A stretch of 64,000 nucleotides of DNA from Thermoproteota archaeon (lineage in GTDB: Archaea > Korarchaeota > Korarchaeia > Korarchaeales > Korarchaeaceae), in contig JAOZFN010000010.1 in the NCBI GenBank assembly GCA_027492205.1, positions 1 through 64,000 on the forward strand, given 5' to 3'. A model generated the notes under the pieces. That model did not search any database. It was not told where the DNA came from and was given only the letters and a program-made list of their open reading frames with translations. Numbering within the stretch: the stretch's first letter is position 1; each line of letters begins with the position of its first letter. Made by a program: the position numbers and the translations under genes. Below are positions 40,168 to 48,761 of this stretch, in pieces.

Positions 40168-41886
40168 TCACATCACCTCCATGACGCCCTCCAGGATGTC
40201 CTCTGGCGTGAAAGGCCTCCCGTCGTAGCGGAGCACTCGGTGATCCACCTGAATTCCCGTCTCCATCCTGAGGAGCTTGGCAAGCTGCCCGGTGGCGTTT
40301 TGCTCCACAGCGATAATCCTCCCTGCCCCCCTGAGTTCTGCCACGATCTCCTCGGACGGGAACGGCCAGAGGTAGATCACCCTGACGGCCCTCACCTTGA
40401 GCCCCTCCTCCGCGAGCCTCTCCGTAGCTTCGTACACGGCGCCCCTGGTCGACCCCCAGTGGAGGAGCACCGCGTCGGCCCCGGGGTCGCCCCAGACCTC
40501 TAGGCTCTTCCCCCGGAGGGCCTCAGAGATCGCGATCAGCTTCCTCAACCTCTTGTCCTGCATCTTCCTGGCGTTGTCAGGGTCTTCGCTGGCCCACCCT
40601 AGCTCGTTGTGCTCGGAGCTGTTCTGCTTAACGATCGCCCCGAGCGTGCCGGGAAGGGCTCTCGGAGAGATTCCATCCTCCGTGAAGAGGTACCTCTTGT
40701 ACTCGCCGGGGCCTCTCCACTCGCTCTCGATGATCTTTCCCCTGTCTATCGTGACGGCTCCCAGGTCGAACGGCTCCACATCCGTGAAGCTCTCAGTGAT
40801 GTGCTTGTCGATCAGGAGGATCACCGGGACCTGAAATCTCTCCGCCAGGTTGAAGGCCTCCGCGGTCAGGTAGAAGGTCTCCTCAACGTCACCCGGGGCG
40901 CTCACAATCCTCGGGAACTCGCCCTGAGAGGCGTGAATGGCGAAGAGCAGGTCCGCCTGAGAGGTGTAGGTTGGGAGGCCTGTGCTCGGGCCAGGCCTCT
41001 GGGCGAGGACCACGACGATGGGGGTTTCGGTGGCGCCGGCCTGCCCGAGCGCCTCGACCATTAGGGAGAACCCTCCCCCCGAGGTCCCCGTCATGGACCT
41101 GACCCCTGCGTAGGCGGCCCCGATGACCATGTTTATGGCCGCTATCTCGCTCTCCGCCTGAATCACGCCTATATCCGCATCTCGCTGGATCCTAGCCAGG
41201 TAGTGCAGGATTGGGGAGGCCGGAGTCATCGGATACGCCGCATAGAACTTCATACCGGCGGCCACCGCCCCGAGGGCGCACGCCTCGGAGCCGGTCACAA
41301 CGAGCCTCCCCTCATCTCCCCTGAACCTCAGCTGGACTCCCAGGCTCTCAAAGTTCTCCCTCGCATACTCATACCCTCTCTTAGCCGCCTTCTCATTTAT
41401 CTCGTAGACCTTCGGCTTGAACTGTCTCTTCAAGACCTCGAGAAGAACGTCAAGTTCGTATCCGAGGAGGTTGACCAGAGCCCCCAGGGCGGCCGAGTTC
41501 CTGACGATGAGCGGGCCCCCCACCTCCCGCGCCATGGTCCTCAGGGGCATCGGAAGCGGCTTGGCTGGCCCTACGCCACTAAGATCTTTGACGGAGTCAG
41601 AGTCATACAGGAGGATGGATCCGGTAGTGAGCTCGCCCGCGTGCCTCTCTACCGTGTCTTCGTTGAGGGCTATGAGCAGATCTACCCCCCGGCGGGGGGC
41701 CCGGACGGGGCGCACGGACACCCTGACCAAGTGGTAGTTGTGACCGCCGCGGATGAGGGACTGGTAGTCGAAGACAGAGAAGACGTGAAAGCCCCCTCGG
41801 ACGAACATCTTGTCCATTAGGAGGCCTGCCTGCCGGATTCCGTCTCCAGCCTCTCCCCCGATCATCACGGTCAGATCTGGGCCCAT
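40168..41886 (-). CDS. korA: 2-oxoacid:ferredoxin oxidoreductase alpha subunit (gamma-alpha fusion)
   Basis: The 572-residue subunit begins with a gamma-type domain (MIGGEAGDGIRQAGLLMDK, about 1-180) and continues with the alpha domain (AAYPMTPASPILHYLARIQ, QAESEIAAINMVIGAAYAGVRSMTGTSGGGFSLMVEALG). Both belong to the KorA/OorA class that oxidises 2-oxoglutarate or other 2-oxoacids with CoA and ferredoxin. The ATG at 41886 is near-leaderless behind TTTTTTATCA; a TTG 24 bases upstream is less likely. KorB follows with no gap. The substrate cannot be decided from sequence. Confidence 0.9.
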   Translation of the reverse strand: MGPDLTVMIGGEAGDGIRQAGLLMDKMFVRGGFHVFSVFDYQSLIRGGHNYHLVRVSVRPVRAPRRGVDLLIALNEDTVERHAGELTTGSILLYDSDSVKDLSGVGPAKPLPMPLRTMAREVGGPLIVRNSAALGALVNLLGYELDVLLEVLKRQFKPKVYEINEKAAKRGYEYARENFESLGVQLRFRGDEGRLVVTGSEACALGAVAAGMKFYAAYPMTPASPILHYLARIQRDADIGVIQAESEIAAINMVIGAAYAGVRSMTGTSGGGFSLMVEALGQAGATETPIVVVLAQRPGPSTGLPTYTSQADLLFAIHASQGEFPRIVSAPGDVEETFYLTAEAFNLAERFQVPVILLIDKHITESFTDVEPFDLGAVTIDRGKIIESEWRGPGEYKRYLFTEDGISPRALPGTLGAIVKQNSSEHNELGWASEDPDNARKMQDKRLRKLIAISEALRGKSLEVWGDPGADAVLLHWGSTRGAVYEATERLAEEGLKVRAVRVIYLWPFPSEEIVAELRGAGRIIAVEQNATGQLAKLLRMETGIQVDHRVLRYDGRPFTPEDILEGVMEVM

Positions 41887-41934
41887 GAGCGCTCGGGGCC
41901 GCCTCTTCAAAAATGATAAAAAACATTTCCGGTA

Positions 41935-41960
41935 TCAAAAACGGGACTCTGTGAGAGTCC
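41935..41960 (-). terminator. Hairpin with T run downstream of the ArsA gene
   Basis: On the minus strand a 7-bp stem (GGACTCT/AGAGTCC, 3-nt loop) is followed by CCG and TTTTT. This resembles a bacterial-style intrinsic terminator. It sits between the ArsA gene end and the korA promoter, where insulation would be useful. A palindrome at 42065-42078, right after the ArsA stop, may also contribute. Confidence 0.4.
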
Positions 41961-42078
41961 GGGTTCCCTTATTCGGCAACATTGGTACCTACCCCGATCT
42001 AAGGGGTTGACTGAGTGGTCCAAATTTTGCAGAGGATCGCTTACACTCTCTGATGGGACTCGCGAGGAGGCGCCTCCT

Positions 42079-43005
42079 CTACGGGACTGGATACAGGATG
42101 TCTGCGACCCTCCGGAGCTGACCCAGGCCCTTCACCTCGAACTCGAATAGGGGCACCAGAGTTACACCCGGCCTCTCTCCGAATTCCGCCAAGATCTCCT
42201 CGAGGTGCGATGTCTGCATAGCTCGCCTTCTCTTCAGAAGATCACAGCAAGATTCACCCTCTGGAATCAGCTCGTTGACCACGACCCCCAGCACGTCCAG
42301 CCCGAAGGACTTGAGCTCCTCGTAAACCCTCCTAGTCTGGGCCACGGCAAGCGCCTCCGGAATGGTCACGAGCGCGGCCCCGACGTCGGGGGCTCGGAGC
42401 ATTGACAGGACATCCATGGCGAGGGCCCGCCACTCCTCGATTATCTCCAGCGGAGACCTCTCTCCTCTCCTTATTCGCTCGAGGGCCCCCCTTATCCTGA
42501 GGTAGAGCCTGGCCGCATCTCCCATGTGGGAGTAGACCTGTTCCTGAATCTTGATCAGCCTCAGGGTGCCGCCGGCCGGGGCGGTGTCCCAGACTATCAC
42601 GTCGTACTCCTCTGACCTGTAGAAGTGGAGCACGTAGGCCAGGAGGAATTCCTCGGCAAGCCCGGGGGCACCCGCCACGTAGTCTATGATCTCCCTCCCA
42701 ACTGGTAGGAACGAGCTGACGACTTGGTAGACCTCGTCCCCATATCTATGCCTCCACATCTTGAGGATCAGGTCTTCGTCCAGCTCTACCGCGTGAAGGG
42801 TCGGCAGTACCGACGTGGGTTTCCCCCTGACGTCGACCTCGAGGATGTCGCTCAGAGACGGCTGAAAGTCGCTGGATAGCAGGAGCACCCTCCTCCCGGC
42901 GTCGGCCAGCCGCACGGAGGTGGCGGCGGAGCAGGTGGTCTTCCCCACTCCCCCCTTCCCAGTGAACATGATCAGCCTCCGCTCTAGCGCGTCGGCCAGC
43001 GGCAT
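42079..43005 (-). CDS. ArsA/GET3-family ATPase
   Basis: The 308-residue P-loop ATPase has the deviant Walker A MFTGKGGVGKTTCSAATSVRLA, the switch region SSDFQPSLSDIL and VIVWDTAPAGGTLRLI. The family includes arsenite-pump ATPases and Get3, which targets tail-anchored membrane proteins. Archaeal single-copy members are usually Get3-like. SCCDLLKRR and the C-terminal strand fit, but CxxC zinc-binding is not obvious. The ATG is exactly 26 nt from the shared TATA centre. No arsenite transporter lies nearby. Confidence 0.88.
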   Translation of the reverse strand: MPLADALERRLIMFTGKGGVGKTTCSAATSVRLADAGRRVLLLSSDFQPSLSDILEVDVRGKPTSVLPTLHAVELDEDLILKMWRHRYGDEVYQVVSSFLPVGREIIDYVAGAPGLAEEFLLAYVLHFYRSEEYDVIVWDTAPAGGTLRLIKIQEQVYSHMGDAARLYLRIRGALERIRRGERSPLEIIEEWRALAMDVLSMLRAPDVGAALVTIPEALAVAQTRRVYEELKSFGLDVLGVVVNELIPEGESCCDLLKRRRAMQTSHLEEILAEFGERPGVTLVPLFEFEVKGLGQLRRVADILYPVP

Positions 43006-43026
43006 CGTCCCCCTCGGTGAGTGACC

Positions 43027-43036
43027 GTAATAAAGG
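43027..43036. promoter_or_regulatory. Shared TATA box between ArsA and HD genes
   Basis: GTAATAAAGG (CCTTTATTAC in reverse) is centred near 43031. The ArsA ATG at 43005 and the HD gene ATG at 43057 are each 26 nt away, so both messages look leaderless from one element. This is the clearest symmetrical case in the window. Confidence 0.65.
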
Positions 43037-43056
43037 GTCTCCCGGTGCTGTGGACG

Positions 43057-43728
43057 ATGCCGCCCCTGTCGCCCGAACAGGAGGAGGCCCTGGCGTCGGT
43101 CGCCAGGAAGTACTACGGCCGGGATCCCGCGCACGGCTGGGACCACATACTCGCGGTGGTCAACGCGGCAAGGGTGATAGCCCGGGAACTCGGGGCCGAC
43201 GAGGCCGTAGTAGTCGCGGCCGCCTACTTCCACGACGCCGCCCCCCGGTTCGAGGCGGGCCACAGAAGTCACTCTGAGGCGTCGGCGGGGGTAGCCAGAC
43301 GGGAGCTGACCGAGATCGGGTGGCCCGAGGAACTAGTGGAGAGGGTGGCTGAGACCATAGTGGGGGCCTCCTACGAGTCCCAGCTGGCTGGAGCCGGGGT
43401 GGATACCCCAGAGGCCCAGGCCCTCAGGGAGGCCGATCTGCTCGACGCGATGGGTGCCAGGGGCATCGCGAGGGCGTTCGCGTTTGCAGCATTCTACGGA
43501 TCCCCAGAGGGACTCGGAACCCTCGACTGGGATCCGGAGAACCCTCCAAACCTCGAGATGAATTTGGACGGCCCAGATCCGTCGGCCATACACCACTTTG
43601 CCTCCAAGCTCCTGAACCTCCGCACCCACTTCAGGAGCCGAACGGGGAGGCGGCTGGCAGAGGGCAGGCACAGGTTCATGGTCGAGTTCCTCAAGAGGTA
43701 CGCGGCCGAGATGGATGGGCGCCTATAG
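43057..43728 (+). CDS. HD-domain phosphohydrolase
   Basis: The 223-residue protein has HD-superfamily residues H at HGWDHILAVV, the HD pair in AAAYFHDAAPRFEAGH, and a downstream Asp (EADLLDAMGARG). This is the YedJ/McnG-like small HD group of metal-dependent phosphohydrolases, probably acting on nucleotides. The ATG is leaderless (26 nt from TATA). It is followed after 42 nt by the YbaK-like gene on the same strand. The substrate is unknown. Confidence 0.87.
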   Translation: MPPLSPEQEEALASVARKYYGRDPAHGWDHILAVVNAARVIARELGADEAVVVAAAYFHDAAPRFEAGHRSHSEASAGVARRELTEIGWPEELVERVAETIVGASYESQLAGAGVDTPEAQALREADLLDAMGARGIARAFAFAAFYGSPEGLGTLDWDPENPPNLEMNLDGPDPSAIHHFASKLLNLRTHFRSRTGRRLAEGRHRFMVEFLKRYAAEMDGRL

Positions 43729-43770
43729 CTGGCGTAAACCTTTTCTCGGACGCTCCGCGTTTGAAAAGCC

Positions 43771-44325
43771 GTGCGCGACGAGATCGAGGAGGGCATAAGG
43801 AGGACGCTCGAACTCATGTCGAGGCTTGGGATAGATGGCGAGATCCTCAGGCACGAGGAGGTCAGCGGGAGGACGTCCGAGGGGGCCGCCGAGGCGCTCG
43901 GGGTGCCGCTGGAGAGGGTGGTCAAGACCCTGATCTTCACGGCGGGTGGCAGGTTCGCCGCGGTCGTGACGCTCGGAGATAGGAGGGTGGACGTCAAGGC
44001 ATTGAGGGACCTGGTGGGTTTGAAGAAGCCCAGGCTCGCGACCCCAGAGGAGGTCGAGCGCCTCTTGGGATTCAGCCCAGGTGGGATCCCGCCCTTCGCC
44101 CCTGCAGGATTAATGCCCTGCTTAGTGGAGCAGGCGGCGCTCGAGCTGGACTGGGTCGTGGGAGCCGCCGGGAGTGAGTTCGCCGGCGTCAGGTTCGACC
44201 CCAAGAGCCTCCTCTCCCTTGGGTTCAAGCCGGCAAAAGTCTCGATGTCCAGTGAAAAAAGGCGTTACGAGCCCTCAGAACCGTCTGAGGGCTACGATCT
44301 TGGTGAACGCCCAGACGAGACCTAG
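43771..44325 (+). CDS. YbaK/ProX-type aminoacyl-tRNA deacylase
   Basis: The 184-residue protein shows the YbaK domain: LRHEEVSGRTSEGAAEALGVPLERVVKTLIF, with the conserved Lys before the substrate pocket, GRFAAVVTLGDRRVDVKALRDLVG, and GFSPGGIPPFAPAG. Such enzymes hydrolyse mischarged aminoacyl-tRNAs, commonly Ala- or Cys-tRNA(Pro). The GTG start follows a short T-rich stretch. The last 51 bp overlap the converging surface-protein gene, so the terminal EPSEPSEGYDLGERPDET may be a nonessential tail. Confidence 0.85.
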   Translation: MRDEIEEGIRRTLELMSRLGIDGEILRHEEVSGRTSEGAAEALGVPLERVVKTLIFTAGGRFAAVVTLGDRRVDVKALRDLVGLKKPRLATPEEVERLLGFSPGGIPPFAPAGLMPCLVEQAALELDWVVGAAGSEFAGVRFDPKSLLSLGFKPAKVSMSSEKRRYEPSEPSEGYDLGERPDET

Positions 44326-46695
44326 TGGTACGCTCACCAGTGTGGAGAGGACTAGGGCTGTGGACCCGAAGGCCGCGAGTGCATGAGATGAGGACGCCAC
44401 GCCCAAGGCCAGGATAAGGAGTCCCGCACCATCAGCCGCGAGCGCCGCCTTGATCCACCCGGGATTGATCTCACCTGCCGAGAGGCGAAGCGACAGGACG
44501 AGTGGGGCCAGCAGGTACATCACCCCCAGGAGGCCGGAGGCCACTACGCCAGCAATGGTCACGGAGGCTTCAGAAGACCCCATCACATCCATGATCACCT
44601 TAGATGCGGATAGGGACCACAGCAAGGGGGTGATGCCGAGCCTCACAGCCCTCATGACCCCTGGCCTGCCCGAGATAAACTCCGCGACCCCCGGGCTCCA
44701 CGAGTAGTAGAACGCGTTGAACACCCTGAGGAACGCTGAGCCGGCGAACGTAGCAGCCACGTCCTCGTCCCTGAACTCCCTGAGCATCTGGACCTGGGGC
44801 GCCAGCTCCGAGCCGTAGGCCGCGGTGGCTATGACGCACCTAGACGGGGCGGCCTGCGCCGGCTGGACGGTCAGCGTCGCGGTGGCGGTCTTGACGCTCC
44901 CCCCGCCCGAGGCGGTCACGGTCACCGAGAAGGTCCCCGTCGTTGCCCCCGTCCTCACCTCCAGCGTAGAGATCCCGTCTGGAGTGACCTGCTCTGGGGC
45001 GATGCTGTAGGCGTAATCGGAGGGCAGCCCGGAGACTCTGAGAGAGACGGGCTGAGGCGCCCCAGACAGCGTTCTGAGCGCGACGGCGAACGTCACCGTG
45101 TCCCCTGTCCTGGCCTCCGCCGCCGACGGTGAGACCTCGACTTCGAAGTCGAACTGGCTGAGCGCCGAGGTAGTGCTCGGGGGGCTCGAAGAGGTCGGGG
45201 GAGCCGTCGTCTGGGGAGGCTGGGTCGCCCTCGGGTTAACGACGAGCGTGACCATAGCCGAATGGGTCTTCCCCCCGCCCGAGGCGGTCACGGTCAGCAC
45301 AAAGCTCCCAACGGCCTCACCGGTCTGTATGGAGAGCGTTGCGGTGTAGGCTCCAGTCTGAGTCACGGAGAAAGTTGAGTCCTGAGGCAGACCCTCCAGG
45401 CTTACTGTTACGGGGTCCGAAAATCCTCCAATCGGGATTATCTCGATCTCGAACTCAGCCACATCTCCCCGAGTTACCGTCAGGGAAGCTGGAGACAGTG
45501 ATATCGAGAAGTCCGGCTGCACGGTTCTATGAACGGTCAGCTGAGCGGTGACGGAGTGGCTCAGGTATCCGGCCGATCCGGAGACGGTGATCGCGCTCGA
45601 CCCCTCCGGAGTCGACGTCTGGGTGGAGACCGTCAGGGTCGTGGAGAAGGGGGGAACCCCGCTGGGCCTGCTGAAGGAGTATGTGGCGCCCTCAGGGAGC
45701 CCCGACAAGCTGAGGTGAACCGTCTCGTCGAAGCCCCCCACGGGAGTCACCTCGACGGTGAACGTCGCCTCGGATCCGGCCTCCACAGTTCTCACCGCTG
45801 GCGAGATGGACAGGTTGAAGTCCCTTGGCGCCTCAACCACGTGGAGCGTTAGTTCCTCCTGTACGGCCAAGCCTCCCCAGAAGGCATTGAATGTAGCCGT
45901 GACCCTCAGAGTGTAGTCTCCGGGGGTCGCGTCCTCCGAGGCCAGTATGGAGAGGGTGACCTTCTTCCTCCCCCCGGCGGGAACGAGAGGTGTTGGGTCG
46001 TCGAAGCCCGTGGTTATCCCGGAGGCGGAGAGATCCGTGGTCCGGAGGCTTACCTCCCCCTCGAATCTGTAAACCGACGTCAGCAGAGCCTGAACCCGCT
46101 TTGAACTCCCTTGGGTGAGAGTGACCTCGGTCTGATTCAAGCCCATACCGAGTGAGGGTTTAATACCCCTAGTCTTGAAGAGATAGTCCTTTACGAAATT
46201 TCCCGTGGCCACAGCGCCGTCCCTTATCTTGTCTCCGTATGGACAGTCGTACCCCATCGTCTTCCAGGAGACCGCGTAGGTGGAGAAGAGCTCGAGGAAG
46301 TAGGGCTCCCCGGGGTCCACCTCCACGGGTTCCGAGAAAGAGAACTCCTCCCACCTCGGCCCCCCGATGTCGATCTGCTTCGTCTTTTCGGCTATAACTG
46401 GCCCTGAGATCGACCCCCTGTGGATCCTGAGGGTGAGCTGGGCGGGCCCGCTTATGGAGGAGAACTCCACATATACTAGGACCGAGGTTATGGTCCCGAG
46501 TCTCGGGCGGATGATCTCTCCTATGGGCGAGTGAAAACTCACGTAGTCCCCGCCGGAGACGGCGGCAGAGCAAACCAAGTCGTCGATGATCGTGACGGCG
46601 GCTTCGGCGGGCGCGTACCCCCCAGGTAAGGGGGCGGTCAAGAGGATGAGGGAGCCCAGCAGTGCGATGGCTGCTGGGCCGCGTGCGTTGCTCAT
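44275..46695 (-). CDS. Large cell-surface protein with Ig-like repeats and CFI-box C-terminus
   Basis: A signal peptide (RGPAAIALLGSLILLTAPLP) is followed by a jelly-roll-like region (about 40-190) and three Ig-like repeats (about 200-580: FNLSISPAVRTVEAGSEATF, FSISLSPASLTVTRGDVAEF, FEVEVSPSAAEARTGDTVTF). A Thr/Pro/Ser linker lies between repeats 2 and 3. It ends with CVIATAAYGSELAPQVQMLREFRDE, the CFI-box-CTERM motif, then several hydrophobic helices. The CFI box usually ends bacterial surface proteins; here a membrane region is appended. The ATG is 27 nt from ATTAAATAGG and so leaderless. It is probably a major envelope protein. Confidence 0.82.
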   Translation of the reverse strand: MSNARGPAAIALLGSLILLTAPLPGGYAPAEAAVTIIDDLVCSAAVSGGDYVSFHSPIGEIIRPRLGTITSVLVYVEFSSISGPAQLTLRIHRGSISGPVIAEKTKQIDIGGPRWEEFSFSEPVEVDPGEPYFLELFSTYAVSWKTMGYDCPYGDKIRDGAVATGNFVKDYLFKTRGIKPSLGMGLNQTEVTLTQGSSKRVQALLTSVYRFEGEVSLRTTDLSASGITTGFDDPTPLVPAGGRKKVTLSILASEDATPGDYTLRVTATFNAFWGGLAVQEELTLHVVEAPRDFNLSISPAVRTVEAGSEATFTVEVTPVGGFDETVHLSLSGLPEGATYSFSRPSGVPPFSTTLTVSTQTSTPEGSSAITVSGSAGYLSHSVTAQLTVHRTVQPDFSISLSPASLTVTRGDVAEFEIEIIPIGGFSDPVTVSLEGLPQDSTFSVTQTGAYTATLSIQTGEAVGSFVLTVTASGGGKTHSAMVTLVVNPRATQPPQTTAPPTSSSPPSTTSALSQFDFEVEVSPSAAEARTGDTVTFAVALRTLSGAPQPVSLRVSGLPSDYAYSIAPEQVTPDGISTLEVRTGATTGTFSVTVTASGGGSVKTATATLTVQPAQAAPSRCVIATAAYGSELAPQVQMLREFRDEDVAATFAGSAFLRVFNAFYYSWSPGVAEFISGRPGVMRAVRLGITPLLWSLSASKVIMDVMGSSEASVTIAGVVASGLLGVMYLLAPLVLSLRLSAGEINPGWIKAALAADGAGLLILALGVASSSHALAAFGSTALVLSTLVSVPLGLVWAFTKIVALRRF

Positions 46696-46716
46696 AGCTG
46701 CGCCCAGCACGCCATC

Positions 46717-46727
46717 CTATTTAATCC
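46717..46727 (-). promoter_or_regulatory. TATA box of the CFI-box surface protein
   Basis: GATTAAATAGG on the minus strand is centred about 27 nt from the ATG at 46695, which is therefore the first transcribed codon or nearly so. Confidence 0.6.
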
Positions 46728-46821
46728 AATGTCATGACCCGACCGCCCACCTATGGGCGAGATCGAGGAGTAAATCCCCGAAAGCTACCAAATGGATATG
46801 AAAATTCCCCCCTGGTCGAGT

Positions 46822-47046
46822 TCACGGTTCTTCCACATACTCGACCTCAAACACCTTCTCCCTCGACATCTGTCCCTTGACGAGCCTGACCCCGCTCTTG
46901 TTCACTCCAAAGTATTCCGCAAGGATCTCTCTCGCTTCCTCGTTTGCCCTGCCCTTCTCTGGTGGCGATCGGACGTAGACCACCGTGACGTCGCCGTCCA
47001 CCTCTACCCCACGCCTCCGCGCCCTCGGGTGGACCAGCACCCTCAC
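46822..47046 (-). CDS. DUF167/YggU-family protein
   Basis: The 74-residue protein has the DUF167 features VHPRARRRGVEV, YVRSPPEKGRANEEAREILAEYFGV and VRLVKGQMSREKVFEVE. The family is widespread and of unknown function, with a compact alpha/beta fold. The GTG start lies 9 nt after the Lrp-type regulator's stop on the same strand, so the two are probably co-transcribed. Confidence 0.85.
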   Translation of the reverse strand: MRVLVHPRARRRGVEVDGDVTVVYVRSPPEKGRANEEAREILAEYFGVNKSGVRLVKGQMSREKVFEVEYVEEP

Positions 47047-47055
47047 GCGCGTTGG

Positions 47056-47514
47056 TCAGCACCTCGCCTTCAGGGTCTCCGTCACCACGGCCGGGCAGAC
47101 CCTCGTGACCCCCTGCATCTGGCCGATCTCCCTGAGTATCCTATCCATTTCCTCCTCGTCTCTCGCCCAGATCTCCAGCATTATCGCGTGGTCGCCGGCC
47201 GTTATCCAGGCTCCCTTGACGTACTCCTTGGACGCCAGCTCCCTGGCCAGCCTTATTAGATCTCCGGGCTCTACGTCCACCCCAGTCAGTGAGGTCACTC
47301 TGTAGCCCAGCGCCTTGGGGTCAACCACGGCGGTGTAGCCAAGGATGACACCGCTCTTCTCCAGCCTGTTGAGCCTCTTTCTGACGGCGACGTCGCTTAT
47401 CCCGAGCGCGTCGGCCAGCTCCCTGTAAGTCACCCTCCCGTCTTTCATTAGAATGCTAACTATGGTTAGGTCCTTATCGTCGAGCACGAGCCCCAATTTG
47501 GTGGCCCTCACCAT
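47056..47514 (-). CDS. Lrp/AsnC-family transcriptional regulator
   Basis: The 152-residue protein has an N-terminal HTH (VTYRELADALGISDVAVRKRLNRLEKSGVILGYTAVVDP) and a C-terminal RAM-type sensor domain (KGAWITAGDHAIMLEIWARDEEEMDRILREI). Such regulators respond to amino acids or related metabolites. The ATG at 47514 is used because TTTAATTG lies about 35 nt upstream; the frame extends 11 residues further without a good site. The target genes are unknown. Confidence 0.9.
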   Translation of the reverse strand: MVRATKLGLVLDDKDLTIVSILMKDGRVTYRELADALGISDVAVRKRLNRLEKSGVILGYTAVVDPKALGYRVTSLTGVDVEPGDLIRLARELASKEYVKGAWITAGDHAIMLEIWARDEEEMDRILREIGQMQGVTRVCPAVVTETLKARC

Positions 47515-47702
47515 TAGTCGCTCGAACCTCCTGTTCCGAGGTCGCAATTAAACAATTCGAGAAAGAAACCTTTTTATTTTGGAATGGAAACTTCTAAAAG
47601 ATCTGGCGTTAAAGGGCAAATAGATATGGGACTATGGCGGCTAAACGCCGGCTTAATGCCGTCTGGGTGAACGTTTATCTCTGTCTCGGGGGGCTTTTTG
47701 GT

Positions 47703-47966
47703 ATGCCCTGCAGAAAGAGGAGGAGTGGCTCGAGGGGCGCAGGCGGGCGCGCCAAGGCCGAACTCGACGAGGAGGCCATCGCCATCCTCAAGGCCTTGGC
47801 GTCTCTCAAGGAGCCAGCAGGTTGCTCCAAGATAGCCGAGATCGCCGGTCTGCCGACGAGGAAGGTCACGGGCAAGCTGAGGGGACTCCTCAACAGGGGG
47901 CTGGTGTCTAGGCCCAGCAGGGGGGTCTACGTCATAACCGACGAGGGGAGGAAGGCGGTCTCCTGA
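47703..47966 (+). CDS. Small winged-helix DNA-binding protein
   Basis: The 87-residue protein has a very basic N-terminus (MPCRKRRSGSRGAGGRAK) and a winged-helix domain (CSKIAEIAGLPTRKVTGKLRGLLNRGLVSRPSRGVYVITDEG). The ATG at 47703 is 28 nt from ACGTTTATC. A 155-bp gap separates it from the divergent Lrp gene, so each has its own TATA. It could be a local regulator of a nearby gene, but no target is indicated. Confidence 0.8.
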   Translation: MPCRKRRSGSRGAGGRAKAELDEEAIAILKALASLKEPAGCSKIAEIAGLPTRKVTGKLRGLLNRGLVSRPSRGVYVITDEGRKAVS

Positions 47967-48032
47967 GGACTCTAACCGCGCAGGTGGCCCAGCAGAAGCG
48001 GCTCCCGAGAAAGAAGAAAGGGGAACCGGCTC

Positions 48033-48194
48033 TCAGTCGACCCTCTCGAACAGGTCCTTGGAGGCCCCGCATATCGGGCAGACCCAGTCCCCCGGCAGAT
48101 CCTCGAACTTGGTGCCCGGGGCTATCCCGTGCGAGGGATCCCCCTTCTCCTCGTCTAGGACGTACCCGCAGACCGTGCACCTCCACTTCGCCAT
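48033..48194 (-). CDS. Rubredoxin
   Basis: This 53-residue frame encodes a complete rubredoxin: [20 protein letters not shown] near the N-terminus and [18 protein letters not shown] near the C-terminus, giving the two CxxC(G) iron knuckles. It is an electron carrier to superoxide reductase, whose gene lies immediately upstream on the same strand with an 11-nt gap. The ATG follows GAGGAGGG. Together they reduce superoxide to peroxide without releasing oxygen. Confidence 0.95.
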   Translation of the reverse strand: MAKWRCTVCGYVLDEEKGDPSHGIAPGTKFEDLPGDWVCPICGASKDLFERVD

Positions 48195-48205
48195 AGAGAC
48201 CCTCC

Positions 48206-48580
48206 TCACTCAACCTCAATTCTCTTGGAGTTCTCCCAGACCCCGTGGACATTGCAGTACTCCAAGGCGAAGAGGGTAGCCGACTTGACCAGCTTCATCT
48301 TGAAGGTGACCTTGGGCTCTGCGTACCCCGGGCCCAGATCGAAGGTGGCGATGTGGATGGGGTTGTACGGCCTGTCCTCTTCCCTGATGAAGACCTGAAT
48401 CCACTTGATGTGGTGTTCCACGGTGTTCGGGTGGGGAATGTCCTTGCCGACGATTATCGAGACCTCGAACTCTTCGCCAGCCTTCACCCTATCTGGGGCC
48501 TTGATGTGTGGGGTGTGCTTCTCCCCTCCCAGCTCGGCCTCCTTCTCACGGGTGTAGATCTGGTCTCCGAACCTCTCCAT
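48206..48580 (-). CDS. sor: Superoxide reductase (neelaredoxin type)
   Basis: The 124-residue protein has the full iron-ligand set of one-iron [11 protein letters not shown] (E20, H22), [11 protein letters not shown] (H50, H56) and [10 protein letters not shown] (C109, H112). It detoxifies superoxide in anaerobes. It is cotranscribed with rubredoxin. A palindromic GGTTATAACC near 48618-48627 lies 40 nt upstream of the ATG and is the likely TATA box. Nothing is missing. Confidence 0.95.
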   Translation of the reverse strand: MERFGDQIYTREKEAELGGEKHTPHIKAPDRVKAGEEFEVSIIVGKDIPHPNTVEHHIKWIQVFIREEDRPYNPIHIATFDLGPGYAEPKVTFKMKLVKSATLFALEYCNVHGVWENSKRIEVE

Positions 48581-48617
48581 GGGACTCAGACACCCGAATG
48601 TCGGGGTGCGGGTGGGA

Positions 48618-48627
48618 GGTTATAACC
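48618..48627 (-). promoter_or_regulatory. Palindromic TATA box of the sor-rubredoxin operon
   Basis: GGTTATAACC is a perfect palindrome and the only TATA-like element between sor and topA on the minus side. It lies about 42 nt from the sor ATG. The topA gene has its own ACTTAAAT box near 48730. Confidence 0.55.
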
Positions 48628-48761
48628 GTTGTTTTCTGAATTTGAATGTCGGCGATTCTGAACTCCTGGCGTTCTCCCTCCGACCCGCCGCCCATGTGGA
48701 GGTGGGTATCGAGGGTGGATCTGCAAGGACTTAAATCGCCAGGTGGCGGGCGGGGTCGGGC

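Noticed and set aside
42065-42078. AGGAGGCGCCTCCT palindrome just after the ArsA stop as an operator
   Set aside because: Its position after a stop with no start on either side fits a transcript end better, and I could not tell it from chance in GC-rich DNA.
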